From positions 1-16,125 of the forward strand of contig JAEEKU010000059.1 in NCBI GenBank assembly GCA_016282555.1: a DNA stretch of 16,125 bases, read 5' to 3'. Position 1 is the stretch's first letter, and every line of letters starts with the position of its first letter. Below are positions 1 to 7,543 of this stretch, in pieces. This stretch comes from Methanomassiliicoccaceae archaeon (GTDB lineage Archaea > Thermoplasmatota > Thermoplasmata > Methanomassiliicoccales > Methanomethylophilaceae). Under the pieces are notes generated by a model, which did not search any database, was not told where the DNA came from, and saw only the letters and a list, made by a program, of their open reading frames with translations. Both the position numbers and the translations under genes were made by a program.

Positions 1-1478
1 GGAACCAGAAGACCCCTGTTTATCGCATCGGGAAGACGGATTTCGCTGGCTATTCTGCCGTTGTAATACCGGAGGATATCCATTCCGTCCGTCCTTTCCG
101 GAGTCGCGGTCAGACCTAACAATATCTTCGGAGCCAGAGATAATATCCTGCCGTAGCTCTTCGCGGCGATATGGTGGGTTTCGTCGACCACGACGTAATC
201 GTAATAATCCGGCGGAATCATCCCGGCGATTTTTCTCGATTCGAAAGACGAGACGGTCATGAACACGTGATCCTGATCCAGAGGATCATGAGAACCGTCG
301 CACAATCCTCCGAAATTGGGCCGCCTGAGAACCGCCCTGAACGTGTCCAGGCTCTTTTTCAGAATGTCTATCCTGTGGGCGATATACAGAAGACGGCTGC
401 TCTCCGACCGGGCCGCGAAATCCCTATAGTCTAACGCCGACACTATAGTCTTACCTGTTCCGGTAGCAGCGACTACGAGATTTCTGTACGATCCGAACAC
501 CTCGCGCTCCGTTTCCAGATCGTCGAGAATCTCCTGCTGGTACGGATACGGGCGTATGTCGAAAACAGAGGACGAGCCGGGCTCCGATTTTTCTTTCATG
601 AGGGCTCTCTTCAGTTTCGGAAGATCGTCCCGCGGCGTGTAACGTACGAAATCGGAAGATTCCCAGTACGAATCGAAAGCGGACTTCATCATCTCCAGAA
701 TCTGCGGGTTATCCTGTCTGGTGATTTTGACGTTCCATTCCATGCCGTCGTTTACGGCAAAACCCGACAGATTCGAAGAACCGATAAACGCCGTATCGAA
801 ACCGTTTCTGCGCTTGAAAATATACGATTTGGCATGAAGCCTGGTGCTTTTGGTGTCGTAGGATATCCTGACCTCCGTATTTCTCAGTCCGGAGAGCCGT
901 TCGACCGCCGCAGATTCCGTGGCGGCCATGTAAACGGTGGTGAGAACTTTCAGAGTCCCGCCTCCGGAGGTGAACTTCTCCAGAGAATCGAAAATCAGCC
1001 TGAGCCCGCTGTTCTTTATGAAGGAGACGATGAAGCATACCTCGTCCGAAGTTTCCGCTTCCCTGCAGAGCTCCTCGTACATCGGAGGAGTTTCTATTCC
1101 CCCGGTGAAAAGCGTGCTGACCGACAGCGGGGTTTTCGGACGGTTGTAAGGTTTCCTGTACGCTTCCGTTACCGACAACAGCCTCTCGCCGCTTTTATCG
1201 ATGATCCAGCTCAGAAGATCAGGATCGCCGGTAATATCGGCCAGCATGCGGATTACGCGGTTGCAGAAAACGATTTTCGCATCCCCTTTCTCCCGATCGG
1301 GAATTTCCGGAAGGCCCGTTTTTATCACGTTTCTGAGATACCTGGAAAGGATGTCGCTGCAGTCTTCGCCCGGAATCTTTTCCAGTTCGGCCTTCAGTCC
1401 CCCTGATTTAAGACTTCCGATCTTTTCCGACATCGGTTCGCTGACTACCTGCTCGTAAATCCCGGGGGGAAGATCCAT
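1..1478 (-). CDS. PLD-nuclease/SF2 DEAD-DEAH helicase fusion (N-terminal part, runs off window)
   Basis: I translated the minus strand from ATG at 1478 and found 492 codons without a stop to the window edge, so the C-terminus is missing. A phospholipase D-like nuclease domain comes first: H215-x-K217, then GSSN at 233-236, the usual HKD-type arrangement in helicase-linked PLD domains. An SF2 helicase core follows: Walker A ATGTGKT ending at K343-T344, Walker B box DETHH at 432-436, and motif III TATP at 457-460. In known families this order (PLD, ResIII-type helicase, often a C-terminal DUF3427) marks stand-alone proteins linked to DNA repair or defence; the role here is inferred. The HxK motif lacks the usual Asp four residues later (Phe instead), as often seen in this subfamily. 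An in-frame TAG at 1502-1500 lies eight codons upstream of the ATG. An AT-rich box near 1503 sits about 25 nt upstream, suggesting a leaderless transcript. It is codirectional with the ATPase gene, with a 79-bp gap. Confidence 0.85.
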   Translation of the reverse strand, partial: MDLPPGIYEQVVSEPMSEKIGSLKSGGLKAELEKIPGEDCSDILSRYLRNVIKTGLPEIPDREKGDAKIVFCNRVIRMLADITGDPDLLSWIIDKSGERLLSVTEAYRKPYNRPKTPLSVSTLFTGGIETPPMYEELCREAETSDEVCFIVSFIKNSGLRLIFDSLEKFTSGGGTLKVLTTVYMAATESAAVERLSGLRNTEVRISYDTKSTRLHAKSYIFKRRNGFDTAFIGSSNLSGFAVNDGMEWNVKITRQDNPQILEMMKSAFDSYWESSDFVRYTPRDDLPKLKRALMKEKSEPGSSSVFDIRPYPYQQEILDDLETEREVFGSYRNLVVAATGTGKTIVSALDYRDFAARSESSRLLYIAHRIDILKKSLDTFRAVLRRPNFGGLCDGSHDPLDQDHVFMTVSSFESRKIAGMIPPDYYDYVVVDETHHIAAKSYGRILSLAPKILLGLTATPERTDGMDILRYYNGRIASEIRLPDAINRGLLV

Positions 1479-1557
1479 GACAGGAACTCTGAATCGCAGC
1501 TATATCTGTTTCTGTAAGGAGCAAAAGTAAAGGGTTTGGTAAGAGGTTTGGGCCGTC
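1479..1557 (-). promoter_or_regulatory. Intergenic gap: ATPase terminator and helicase promoter
   Basis: Seventy-nine bases separate the ATPase stop from the helicase ATG. Read on the minus strand, the first half is pyrimidine-rich with several short T runs, which fits an archaeal oligo-U terminator. The second half has a weak TATA-like box (AGATATAG, about 1508-1501) roughly 25 nt before the helicase ATG. Assignment is by spacing only. Confidence 0.35.
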
Positions 1558-4254
1558 TTAACAGGCGAAGTATCCGTGGGTCTTCAGCATGCGCTTCTTG
1601 ACCAGATGCGATCCGAAGAAATAAACCACCGCGATGAACGGCATCCACAGAAGCGACCAGACCGGTATCGGCAGAGCAACGCCGTCGAAAGCGGCGATAG
1701 CTAACCACAGATCTCCGGTAAACGGCAGCAGCGTTCCCGCGGCCAGCGCCAGAATCGTGGTCACCACAAGTATGTTCGCGGGCCAGCTTCTGAAGAACGG
1801 CAGTTTGTTGGTACGCACGATGTGGATAGCCCATACCTGCATCCAGTACTGCTCTATGCACCAGAGGGTCTCGAACAGCAGCTCTATGTCGGTTCCTCCC
1901 AGATCCTCACGCGCCAGTATTGCGGCGGAAGCGTTTTCGTAACCCGCATACGGTATGGTCGTGAACACCACGAATATGAAGAACGCCCAGGTCATGACGT
2001 CCGTGATCGGACACATCCACCCGTACCGGAACATCACGGATTTCAGGTTGATCGGATCCCAGCTCCGCGGCTCCCGGACGAATTCGTCTTCGACCTTGTC
2101 CCATGTGATAACGAGGCATGCGAAGTCGTTGATCAGGTTGAAGATGAGGATCATCATCGCGCCCATCGGCTCGAAGTTGAACAGCAGCGTAGCCAGAATG
2201 AGCGAGAACATATATCCGTAGTTGATCGATCCGATCATCTTCACGTATTTTATACTGTTAACGTAGACCTTTCTTCCCTCTATGGCTCCGTTCTTGAGGA
2301 TTCCCAGATCCTTCTCGAGCAGAATCATATTGGCGGTTTCCTTGGCGATGTCGCTTCCGGTATCGACCGAAATGCTCACGTCCGCGTTCTTCATGGCGAC
2401 GACGTCGTTTATTCCGTCGCCCATGAGTCCCACCGTGTGGCCGTTGTTGCGCAGTGCGGTTACGATGCGGGATTTGTTTTCCGGAGTGAGCCTGGAGAAT
2501 ACGCTGCATTTTTCGACGGCTTCCTCCAGTTCCTTATCGTTCATTTCGTCGATCTGATCTCCGACCAGAATATTATCGCAGGAAATTCCTATCTCTTCGC
2601 AGACGTAACCGGAAACGTATTCGTTGTCTCCGGTGAGAACCTTTACGCTGATTCCGTATTCGCCGAGATCCCTGACGGCTTTAGCCGCGGTGGGCTTGAC
2701 CGGATCGGTGAACACCACGAATCCGTCGAAAATCAGATCGCATTCGTCCTCCGCGGTAACCCCGGTGCCGTCCGGCATGAATTTATGGGCGACCGCGAGA
2801 ACGCGCATACCTTTGGTGCTGTACCACTCCACGAGCCCCATGATATCATTGATTATGGCGTCGTCGAGCGGCTGTATGTTCCGGTTCTCGTCCGAATAGC
2901 CGGCGGAGATATCGAGAATCTCCGCTACGGCCCCCTTCACTATCATCATATCGACGTCGTCGTTTTTCTCGACGACGACGGTAGCTCTTCTCCTTATGAA
3001 ATCGAACGGGATGTCGGCAACGAACTTGTAACCGTCCAGCTCTTCGGAGAGATCGTTCTCCTCGGCGAATTCGTCGATCGCCCAGTCGATCTGGTTGGTG
3101 GAAGAGGTGAGATTTCTGCTGTTGAGGCATGCGTACAGCCTGATCGTATGGCTGGGAGTTCCGTAGACATCGTTGCACGACTGAAGGGATATTCTGTTCT
3201 GGGTGAGCGTTCCGGTCTTATCCGAACACAAAACATCCATCGCACCGAAATTCTGAATCGAGGTGACATCCTTCACGATCACTTTGTTCTTGGACATCGT
3301 GATGGCGCCCTTGGCGAGATTCGCGGAAACTATGGTCGCCAGCATCTCCGGCATGAGACCTATCGCCAGAGTCAGGGAGAATTTGAAAGCCTCCAGAATA
3401 TCCTCGAAAGTGAAGCCTCCGGAATTGAAGTACCCTTTGGCCACCATTATAATGAAAACCGGCGGGACCATGAAAACCATGATTTTGATCAGAACGCTGG
3501 TAATCGCCTTGCTTCCTTTGTCATAAGTAGTCTTGGCTTTGTTCTTGGAAAGCTTCTCGGCCATGGAGCCGAAGATCGTATCGTCCCCGACCGCGACCAC
3601 GATGGCTTCCGCGGAGCCCCCGATAACGCTGGTTCCCATAAATGCCATGTTGTTGCATCCGAGAATGTTTCCGCCTCCGGAAACCGGATCGGATACTTTG
3701 GTAACGGGCCCGGATTCGCCGGTAAGAGAAGACTGATCTACCTGAAGATGGTTGGATTTGAGAATCCTCACATCCGCGGGAACTATGTCGCCGGTATCCA
3801 GAATTATTATGTCTCCGACGACCAACTCTCTCGAATCCATCTCCACTTCCACGCCTTCGCGGCGGACCGTGATGATGGTCGTAACCATGCTCACAAGTTT
3901 AGCCGCCGCCTTGCTGCTTCTGGTTTCCTGGACAAAAGTCACCGTTCCGCTGACCAGAATAAGCGTAGTCAGAATTATGAAGTAAATAATATCCGGATCC
4001 AAAACCATCCAGAGGATGTCGATTACCGCCAATGCGATTATGAAGATGTTAACGAACGAATGATAGAGTCTTTTAAGCACCATGTGCCTGTTGTGATTGG
4101 TAACCTCGTTCCTTCCGTACTGGATACGGGAGGTGGTTACTTCTTCGTTGTAAAGACCGTCATTGTTGCTTTTGAGGAAGTCGACCACCGAATTACCTTC
4201 CATGGCGGCAGCCGACTTCATCCTTTGTTCAGATGACAGCGAACCATTTATCAC
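1558..4254 (-). CDS. mgtA: Magnesium-translocating P-type ATPase, MgtA type (P-IIIB)
   Basis: This is a full-length membrane ATPase of 898 residues, the usual length for MgtA. Visible motifs are the actuator-loop TGES at 178-181, IGLMPEML at 298-305 (the MgtA-type membrane signature with its Pro-Glu), the phosphorylation site DKTGT with D345, TGDN at 541-544 and GDGIND at 612-617. Two membrane helices lie at about 67-105, two more at about 252-305, and a hydrophobic C-terminal bundle follows residue 655. By family it imports Mg2+ at the cost of ATP. The start is uncertain: GTG at 4254 sits about 26 nt from a TATA box and would be leaderless, while ATG codons at 4221 and 4203 would give proteins 11 or 17 residues shorter. 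It ends in TAA. It is divergent from the pcc1-like gene. A TATA-spanning inverted repeat upstream suggests repression, perhaps by a metal sensor. Confidence 0.93.
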   Translation of the reverse strand: MINGSLSSEQRMKSAAAMEGNSVVDFLKSNNDGLYNEEVTTSRIQYGRNEVTNHNRHMVLKRLYHSFVNIFIIALAVIDILWMVLDPDIIYFIILTTLILVSGTVTFVQETRSSKAAAKLVSMVTTIITVRREGVEVEMDSRELVVGDIIILDTGDIVPADVRILKSNHLQVDQSSLTGESGPVTKVSDPVSGGGNILGCNNMAFMGTSVIGGSAEAIVVAVGDDTIFGSMAEKLSKNKAKTTYDKGSKAITSVLIKIMVFMVPPVFIIMVAKGYFNSGGFTFEDILEAFKFSLTLAIGLMPEMLATIVSANLAKGAITMSKNKVIVKDVTSIQNFGAMDVLCSDKTGTLTQNRISLQSCNDVYGTPSHTIRLYACLNSRNLTSSTNQIDWAIDEFAEENDLSEELDGYKFVADIPFDFIRRRATVVVEKNDDVDMMIVKGAVAEILDISAGYSDENRNIQPLDDAIINDIMGLVEWYSTKGMRVLAVAHKFMPDGTGVTAEDECDLIFDGFVVFTDPVKPTAAKAVRDLGEYGISVKVLTGDNEYVSGYVCEEIGISCDNILVGDQIDEMNDKELEEAVEKCSVFSRLTPENKSRIVTALRNNGHTVGLMGDGINDVVAMKNADVSISVDTGSDIAKETANMILLEKDLGILKNGAIEGRKVYVNSIKYVKMIGSINYGYMFSLILATLLFNFEPMGAMMILIFNLINDFACLVITWDKVEDEFVREPRSWDPINLKSVMFRYGWMCPITDVMTWAFFIFVVFTTIPYAGYENASAAILAREDLGGTDIELLFETLWCIEQYWMQVWAIHIVRTNKLPFFRSWPANILVVTTILALAAGTLLPFTGDLWLAIAAFDGVALPIPVWSLLWMPFIAVVYFFGSHLVKKRMLKTHGYFAC

Positions 4255-4269
4255 GGGGGCGGGTTATTC

Positions 4270-4294
4270 AGGCATTAAATATAAAATGATGCCT
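4270..4294. promoter_or_regulatory. Candidate operator: AGGCAT-N13-ATGCCT around the ATPase TATA box
   Basis: A perfect 6-bp inverted repeat has arms at 4270-4275 and 4289-4294 with a 13-bp AT-rich centre. The centre, read on the minus strand, is the best TATA box for the ATPase gene (TTTATATTTA, about 4286-4277). A dyad enclosing the TATA box is a typical site for a repressor that blocks TBP binding. No regulator gene is in the window, so the ligand is unknown. Confidence 0.45.
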
Positions 4295-4366
4295 TTATAT
4301 ATGTCCGTAGAACCCTGTATATAACGTTATCATATCTGTTATTAACCCGTACGGTTATCATCGTTC
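4294..4366 (+). promoter_or_regulatory. Promoter region of the pcc1-tgtA operon
   Basis: Two AT-rich boxes face the pcc1-like gene: TTTATATATG (4294-4303) and TGTATATAAC (4315-4324). The second would place the transcript start near 4345, leaving a leader of about 20 nt. A direct repeat of GTTATCAT at 4326-4333 and 4354-4361 lies between the boxes and the start codon; its meaning is unknown. Confidence 0.5.
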
Positions 4367-4609
4367 ATGATTTCTATAGAAATCCGCGCGGAATATCCCG
4401 ACGGCCGCACTGCGTCCTCCGTTTACGATTCCCTGGAGCCGGACAACAGGGGGTTCGTGGATTCCGGAATTGAAGGGAACTCCGTAGTCTTCACTATAAA
4501 ATCCGGGAATGCGGGAACCGCCAGGAATACCGCGGACGATCTGCTGGCATGTCTCAAGACCGCGGAAGGAGCCATCGGGTTCCGGAGACGAAGCGTCATG
4601 ATGTTATAG
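4367..4609 (+). CDS. pcc1: KEOPS complex subunit, Pcc1-like
   Basis: The product is 80 residues, the normal size for archaeal Pcc1. It shows the family's alternating pattern: an N-terminal beta strand (ISIEIRAEYPD), a helix ending in SLEPDNRG, a second pair of strands (SVVFTIKSG), and a C-terminal helix beginning near TARNTADDLLACL, where Pcc1 proteins have their Arg-Asn-containing helix. In the family, Pcc1 dimerises and bridges two Kae1 subunits in the KEOPS complex, which makes the t6A37 modification of ANN-decoding tRNAs. The next gene is another tRNA-modification gene, tgtA, 19 bp downstream in the same orientation, which supports the call. It ends in TAG, the only gene in the window that does so at its natural length. 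Readthrough would add one Pyl plus eight residues before TGA at 4634 and would overlap the tgtA start. The similarity is modest, so the call is probable rather than certain. Confidence 0.7.
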   Translation: MISIEIRAEYPDGRTASSVYDSLEPDNRGFVDSGIEGNSVVFTIKSGNAGTARNTADDLLACLKTAEGAIGFRRRSVMML

Positions 4610-4628
4610 GGTAAGACGATAACGCTGT

Positions 4629-6566
4629 ATGTTTGAGATTACAAAGCGCGACGGAATGGCCCGTATGGGGCGCTTCGAAGTCCGCGGCAAAACCCTCGAA
4701 ACTCCCGCGCTCCTTCCCGTCGTGAATCCGAAGATTTGCACCGTCCCCCCGAGGGAGCTTTACGAGAAATTCGGATTCAAAGCGCTCATCACAAATTCTT
4801 ACATCATACGCGGAACCCCCGGTCTCAGAGAAAGGGCTCTGAGCGAGGGCCTGCACGAAATGCTGGACTACCCCGGGATCATCATGACCGATTCGGGGAC
4901 GTTCCAGTCCCACATGTACGGGGAGGTGGAGCTGACGAACAAGGAGATCGTCGAATTCCAGAGAGACATCGGAACCGACATCGGAACGGTGCTGGATATT
5001 TTCACGGAGCCGTTCTGGACGAGGGAACAGACGGCCGCCTCGATAGTAACGACGCTGGAAAGGACCGAGGAAGCCTGCTCGCTCAAGGGAGATATGTTCA
5101 TCAACGGCGTCATCCAGGGTTCGGTGTACACCGATCTGAGGGAAGAATGCGCCAGGAAAATGGCCTCCATGGACATCGACGTCCACCCCATAGGGGGAGT
5201 GGTTCCGCTGATGGAGCAGTACAGATACTCGGAGCTGGTGGACGTGGTGATGTCATCCAAGGCTGGAATAAACCACAGCCGCCCGGTTCACCTCTTCGGA
5301 GCGGGCCACCCGATGGTTCTCGCTCTCGCGGTGCTTATGGGATGCGATCTGTTCGATTCCGCCGGATATGCCAAATTCGCCAGAGACGAAAGGATGATGT
5401 TCATCGACGGAACCTACCGGCTGGCCGATATGCAGTCCCTGGACTGCGACTGCCCCGCGTGCCGCGGAATAACCCTGAAAGAACTCCGTCTTCTGGATAA
5501 AAAATCGAAAACGAAACTTATAGCGGAGCACAACCTGTATCAGATCACGAGGGAGCTGGCGACCGTGAGAAGATATCTTCAGGAGGGGCGCCTTTGGGAG
5601 CTCGCCGAGATAAGATGCAGATCCCACCCCGCGCTTCTGGACGCCCTGAGAAGGCTGAAAGAATACTCCGGACAGACGGAGCTGAGCGATCCCCTGAGCA
5701 GAGACGGGGCCATTTTCTACACCGGTCCCGAATCCAGGGGGAGGCCGGTTTACTCCCGTTATCTGGAAAGACTCGGAGAAAGATATGTCCCGTATTCGGA
5801 CAAAGCGGTCGTTTTCCCGGAGAGCAGGGGAAAGCCGTACAGCAGATCCTATGCGGAGGCTTTCGAAAAAGCCAGAAAAGCGGGTTATTCTCCCGTCGTT
5901 GTCTCCCCCTTCGGACCGGTTCCGGTAGAACTGGACGAGATGTATCCCATAGCCCAGTCGGTATTTCCGGATATTCCGGATTCCGAGACCGAAACGGAAT
6001 CGGACAGACTCACGTTCCTGTTCCTCGAGAAATTCGGATTCAGAAACGTGATAGAACCGGAACAGATTCCGGACGGCGGAAATGAAGAAACGGATGCGGA
6101 TCTTCTTCGCGCGAAGGCGGTCGCCAGATATCAGTTCGGAACCGGAATAGCGGATGTCCTGTTCAAAGGAAGAATCGAGCTGATAAAAAGCAGAAAAACC
6201 GGCAAGATCAGGAACGTTATCTCCGACGGCGAGCACGTGCTTTCCATGAGGGCGGGAGACGGATTCTATTCCCTGAGGATGGAGGGGGCGGAGAGAATCG
6301 TCCGGAACGTTCCCGGAACCGGAATGAGAGTCGCTGTCACGGACGACGCGGTTCCTTTCGTTAAACAGGGAAGGAACGTGTTCGCGCAGTTCGTAATCTC
6401 ATGCGACGAGAACCTCAGACCCATGGACGAGGTCATAGTCACGGACAAAAACGGAGAACCTCTGGCCACGGGAAAGCTGTTCCTCGCGCCGTTCGAAATA
6501 CCGTTCATGAAGAAGGGAATGGCGGTAAAGGTGCGCACCGGCGCGGATGAAGACCGAGCCGGTTAA
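4629..6566 (+). CDS. tgtA: Archaeosine-type tRNA-guanine transglycosylase with PUA domain
   Basis: This 645-residue protein has the full archaeal TGT layout. The catalytic TIM barrel carries MTDSGTFQ at 86-93 (D88, general acid/base aspartate) and LFDSAGY at 241-247 (D243, expected nucleophile). The zinc site is CDCPAC, with C273, C275 and C278, completed by H301. After archaeal-specific middle domains (about 340-500), the last 80 or so residues form a PUA domain. In the family this enzyme exchanges G15 in the tRNA D-loop for preQ0, the first tRNA-level step towards archaeosine. The length fits archaeal enzymes and exceeds the roughly 380 residues of bacterial queuosine TGT. The ATG at 4629 is taken because conserved sequence begins at once (FEITKRDGMARMG). 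No strong Shine-Dalgarno is seen, so translational coupling to the upstream gene is likely. It ends in TAA just before a strong hairpin. Confidence 0.96.
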   Translation: MFEITKRDGMARMGRFEVRGKTLETPALLPVVNPKICTVPPRELYEKFGFKALITNSYIIRGTPGLRERALSEGLHEMLDYPGIIMTDSGTFQSHMYGEVELTNKEIVEFQRDIGTDIGTVLDIFTEPFWTREQTAASIVTTLERTEEACSLKGDMFINGVIQGSVYTDLREECARKMASMDIDVHPIGGVVPLMEQYRYSELVDVVMSSKAGINHSRPVHLFGAGHPMVLALAVLMGCDLFDSAGYAKFARDERMMFIDGTYRLADMQSLDCDCPACRGITLKELRLLDKKSKTKLIAEHNLYQITRELATVRRYLQEGRLWELAEIRCRSHPALLDALRRLKEYSGQTELSDPLSRDGAIFYTGPESRGRPVYSRYLERLGERYVPYSDKAVVFPESRGKPYSRSYAEAFEKARKAGYSPVVVSPFGPVPVELDEMYPIAQSVFPDIPDSETETESDRLTFLFLEKFGFRNVIEPEQIPDGGNEETDADLLRAKAVARYQFGTGIADVLFKGRIELIKSRKTGKIRNVISDGEHVLSMRAGDGFYSLRMEGAERIVRNVPGTGMRVAVTDDAVPFVKQGRNVFAQFVISCDENLRPMDEVIVTDKNGEPLATGKLFLAPFEIPFMKKGMAVKVRTGADEDRAG

Positions 6567-6577
6567 ACTTATAAAAA

Positions 6578-6614
6578 GCGCAGTCCGCGGGCCTGTATGG
6601 TCTCGCGGCTGTGC
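6578..6614. terminator. Long hairpin between convergent genes
   Basis: Three stacked stems can form: 6578-6583 with 6609-6614 (one G-T pair), 6585-6589 with 6604-6608, and 6590-6593 with 6599-6602 (one G-T pair), with single-base bulges at 6584 and 6603 and a 5-nt loop, TGTAT. On the minus strand the stem is followed by five T residues (6577-6573), like a factor-independent terminator for the 6619-7023 gene. On the plus strand the hairpin starts 12 nt after the tgtA stop. Confidence 0.6.
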
Positions 6615-6618
6615 GTAA

Positions 6619-7023
6619 TTATTCGACCATAGGGAGATCGTTCTTGTTGCAGTCGGCGAAAACCTTCGCGATCGCGTTTTTCATGATAGTATCGGGAACG
6701 TCCTCCACGTAATTTCTGTCCCAGTCGAGAACCGGGCGTCCGAATCCGACGACGCCGGAATTGCCCATATCGCAGCTGTCTGCCGCATCGAGATACTTTA
6801 TTTTCAGCCCTTCGATGATTTCCGGAATCGTTTTCCCGTTGATCAGAACCGTATTGGGGCCTTCCGGGATCTTAGTATCGATGAACCTGCAGGATATGTC
6901 GGCCATCTGCATCTCGCAGATCAGATCCCTGATGTAAAGAACCATCTGGGGAACCGTTCTCCTGACCGCCGGGTTGTCCACGGGAGCGTCCGTGTGCCTG
7001 TACTCGATATCGATCTTAGCCAT
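6619..7023 (-). CDS. Small DUF2703-like (thioredoxin-fold) protein
   Basis: The 134-residue product starts IDIEYRHTDAP, has a central stretch with ISCRFIDTKIPEG followed by VLINGKTIPEIIEG, and ends with a helix (PDTIMKNAIAKVFA). The beta-alpha-beta order and the Ile/Leu-Asn-Gly motif resemble DUF2703 proteins, a thioredoxin-like family without an established function. Members usually carry a Cys pair after the first strand. Here that position reads DAPVDNPAV and has no cysteine, so a redox role at that site looks lost. The remaining cysteines are scattered and form no CxxC. ATG at 7023 follows a GGGAG stretch on the minus strand. It ends in TAA and converges with tgtA across a hairpin. The family call is by pattern recognition and could be wrong. 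Confidence 0.55.
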   Translation of the reverse strand: MAKIDIEYRHTDAPVDNPAVRRTVPQMVLYIRDLICEMQMADISCRFIDTKIPEGPNTVLINGKTIPEIIEGLKIKYLDAADSCDMGNSGVVGFGRPVLDWDRNYVEDVPDTIMKNAIAKVFADCNKNDLPMVE

Positions 7024-7096
7024 GCTCTCCCATATCCCGGATAAGATAAAATTCTGGCGGTCTCATGATTATATAAACGCAGGAGGTACCCGCCTC
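7024..7096. promoter_or_regulatory. Divergent promoter region
   Basis: A palindromic TTATATAA box (7069-7076) lies about 50 nt upstream of the minus-strand gene and would give it a leader of about 20 nt. A second AT-rich box (ATAAGATAAAATT, 7041-7053) could serve the plus-strand gene with a start near 7072, keeping the AGGAGGT at 7081 inside the message. The two promoters would overlap. Assignment is by spacing only. Confidence 0.4.
7081..7087 (+). promoter_or_regulatory. Strong Shine-Dalgarno, AGGAGGT
   Basis: AGGAGGT ends 9 nt before ATG at 7097 and decides that start. The reading frame is open further upstream, but the upstream part would cover the promoter and the 5' end of the divergent gene. 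This is the strongest ribosome binding site in the window. Confidence 0.75.
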
Positions 7097-7504
7097 ATGA
7101 AAGGGAGACAGATCATCAGAACCGATAAAAAGTGGGGATTCGACGAACTCATGAGATTCCTTCGGGATCGGTGGGACGAGGACTTCAGCCGCAAACCTGA
7201 AGAGTTCACGAGCAGACCCGTGATCGGAAGGTATATGATCCTTCCCGGGACGCTGAAATTCTGCGTGATGATCTACCCCTGCTCCAAAGGCGTCGCCCTG
7301 ATAACCTATCCGGCGGACGGAGATATCATGATAAAATTCGCGAACGACGTCAGGTATCCCGCGGATGCGTCCGGCACGGGAGCTTTTTTCCGTTCGTCTA
7401 GCACGGAAAAGGAAAGAACGGGTCCGGCCGAAGACATACTTCTGGAATATACGGAATACGTCAGAAAGCTGCTGGAATCCGCTTCGGGAACACGATATGC
7501 ATAA
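7097..7504 (+). CDS. Hypothetical protein, 135 residues
   Basis: I do not recognise this family. Starting at ATG 7097, chosen because of the AGGAGGT 9 nt upstream, the protein is 135 residues, soluble and of mixed charge. The N-terminus is basic (MKGRQIIRTDKKWGF), followed by an amphipathic helix (FDELMRFLRDRWDEDF). A central beta-rich part (GRYMILPGTLKFCVMIYP, then KGVALITYPA) suggests a compact alpha/beta fold with two cysteines (FCVMIYPC). The last third is a Ser/Glu-rich linker and a C-terminal helix (ILLEYTEYVRKLLES). There is no signal peptide, membrane segment or clear catalytic motif. It is divergent from the DUF2703-like gene and lies 39 bp before the large surface-protein gene, which seems to have its own TATA box. 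It ends in TAA. Confidence 0.75.
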   Translation: MKGRQIIRTDKKWGFDELMRFLRDRWDEDFSRKPEEFTSRPVIGRYMILPGTLKFCVMIYPCSKGVALITYPADGDIMIKFANDVRYPADASGTGAFFRSSSTEKERTGPAEDILLEYTEYVRKLLESASGTRYA

Positions 7505-7513
7505 AACATCGCG

Positions 7514-7522
7514 TATTTATAC
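7514..7522 (+). promoter_or_regulatory. TATA box for the surface-protein gene (leaderless)
   Basis: TATTTATAC lies in the short gap after the 135-residue gene, with its centre about 26 nt upstream of ATG 7544. In archaea this places the transcript start on or next to the ATG. The weak purine stretch before the ATG fits a leaderless message. Confidence 0.5.
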
Positions 7523-7543
7523 AATGAAAATACTGGAAGAACG

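Noticed and set aside
1822..4236. Long plus-strand open frame of 804 codons opposite the ATPase gene
   Set aside because: It lies fully antisense to a P-type ATPase with every motif intact, and its translation is low-complexity with many His, Arg and Asp and no recognisable domain. It mirrors the codon bias of the real gene.
5253..6236. Minus-strand open frame of 327 codons inside tgtA
   Set aside because: Antisense to conserved transglycosylase sequence, no family features, no promoter or ribosome binding site of its own.
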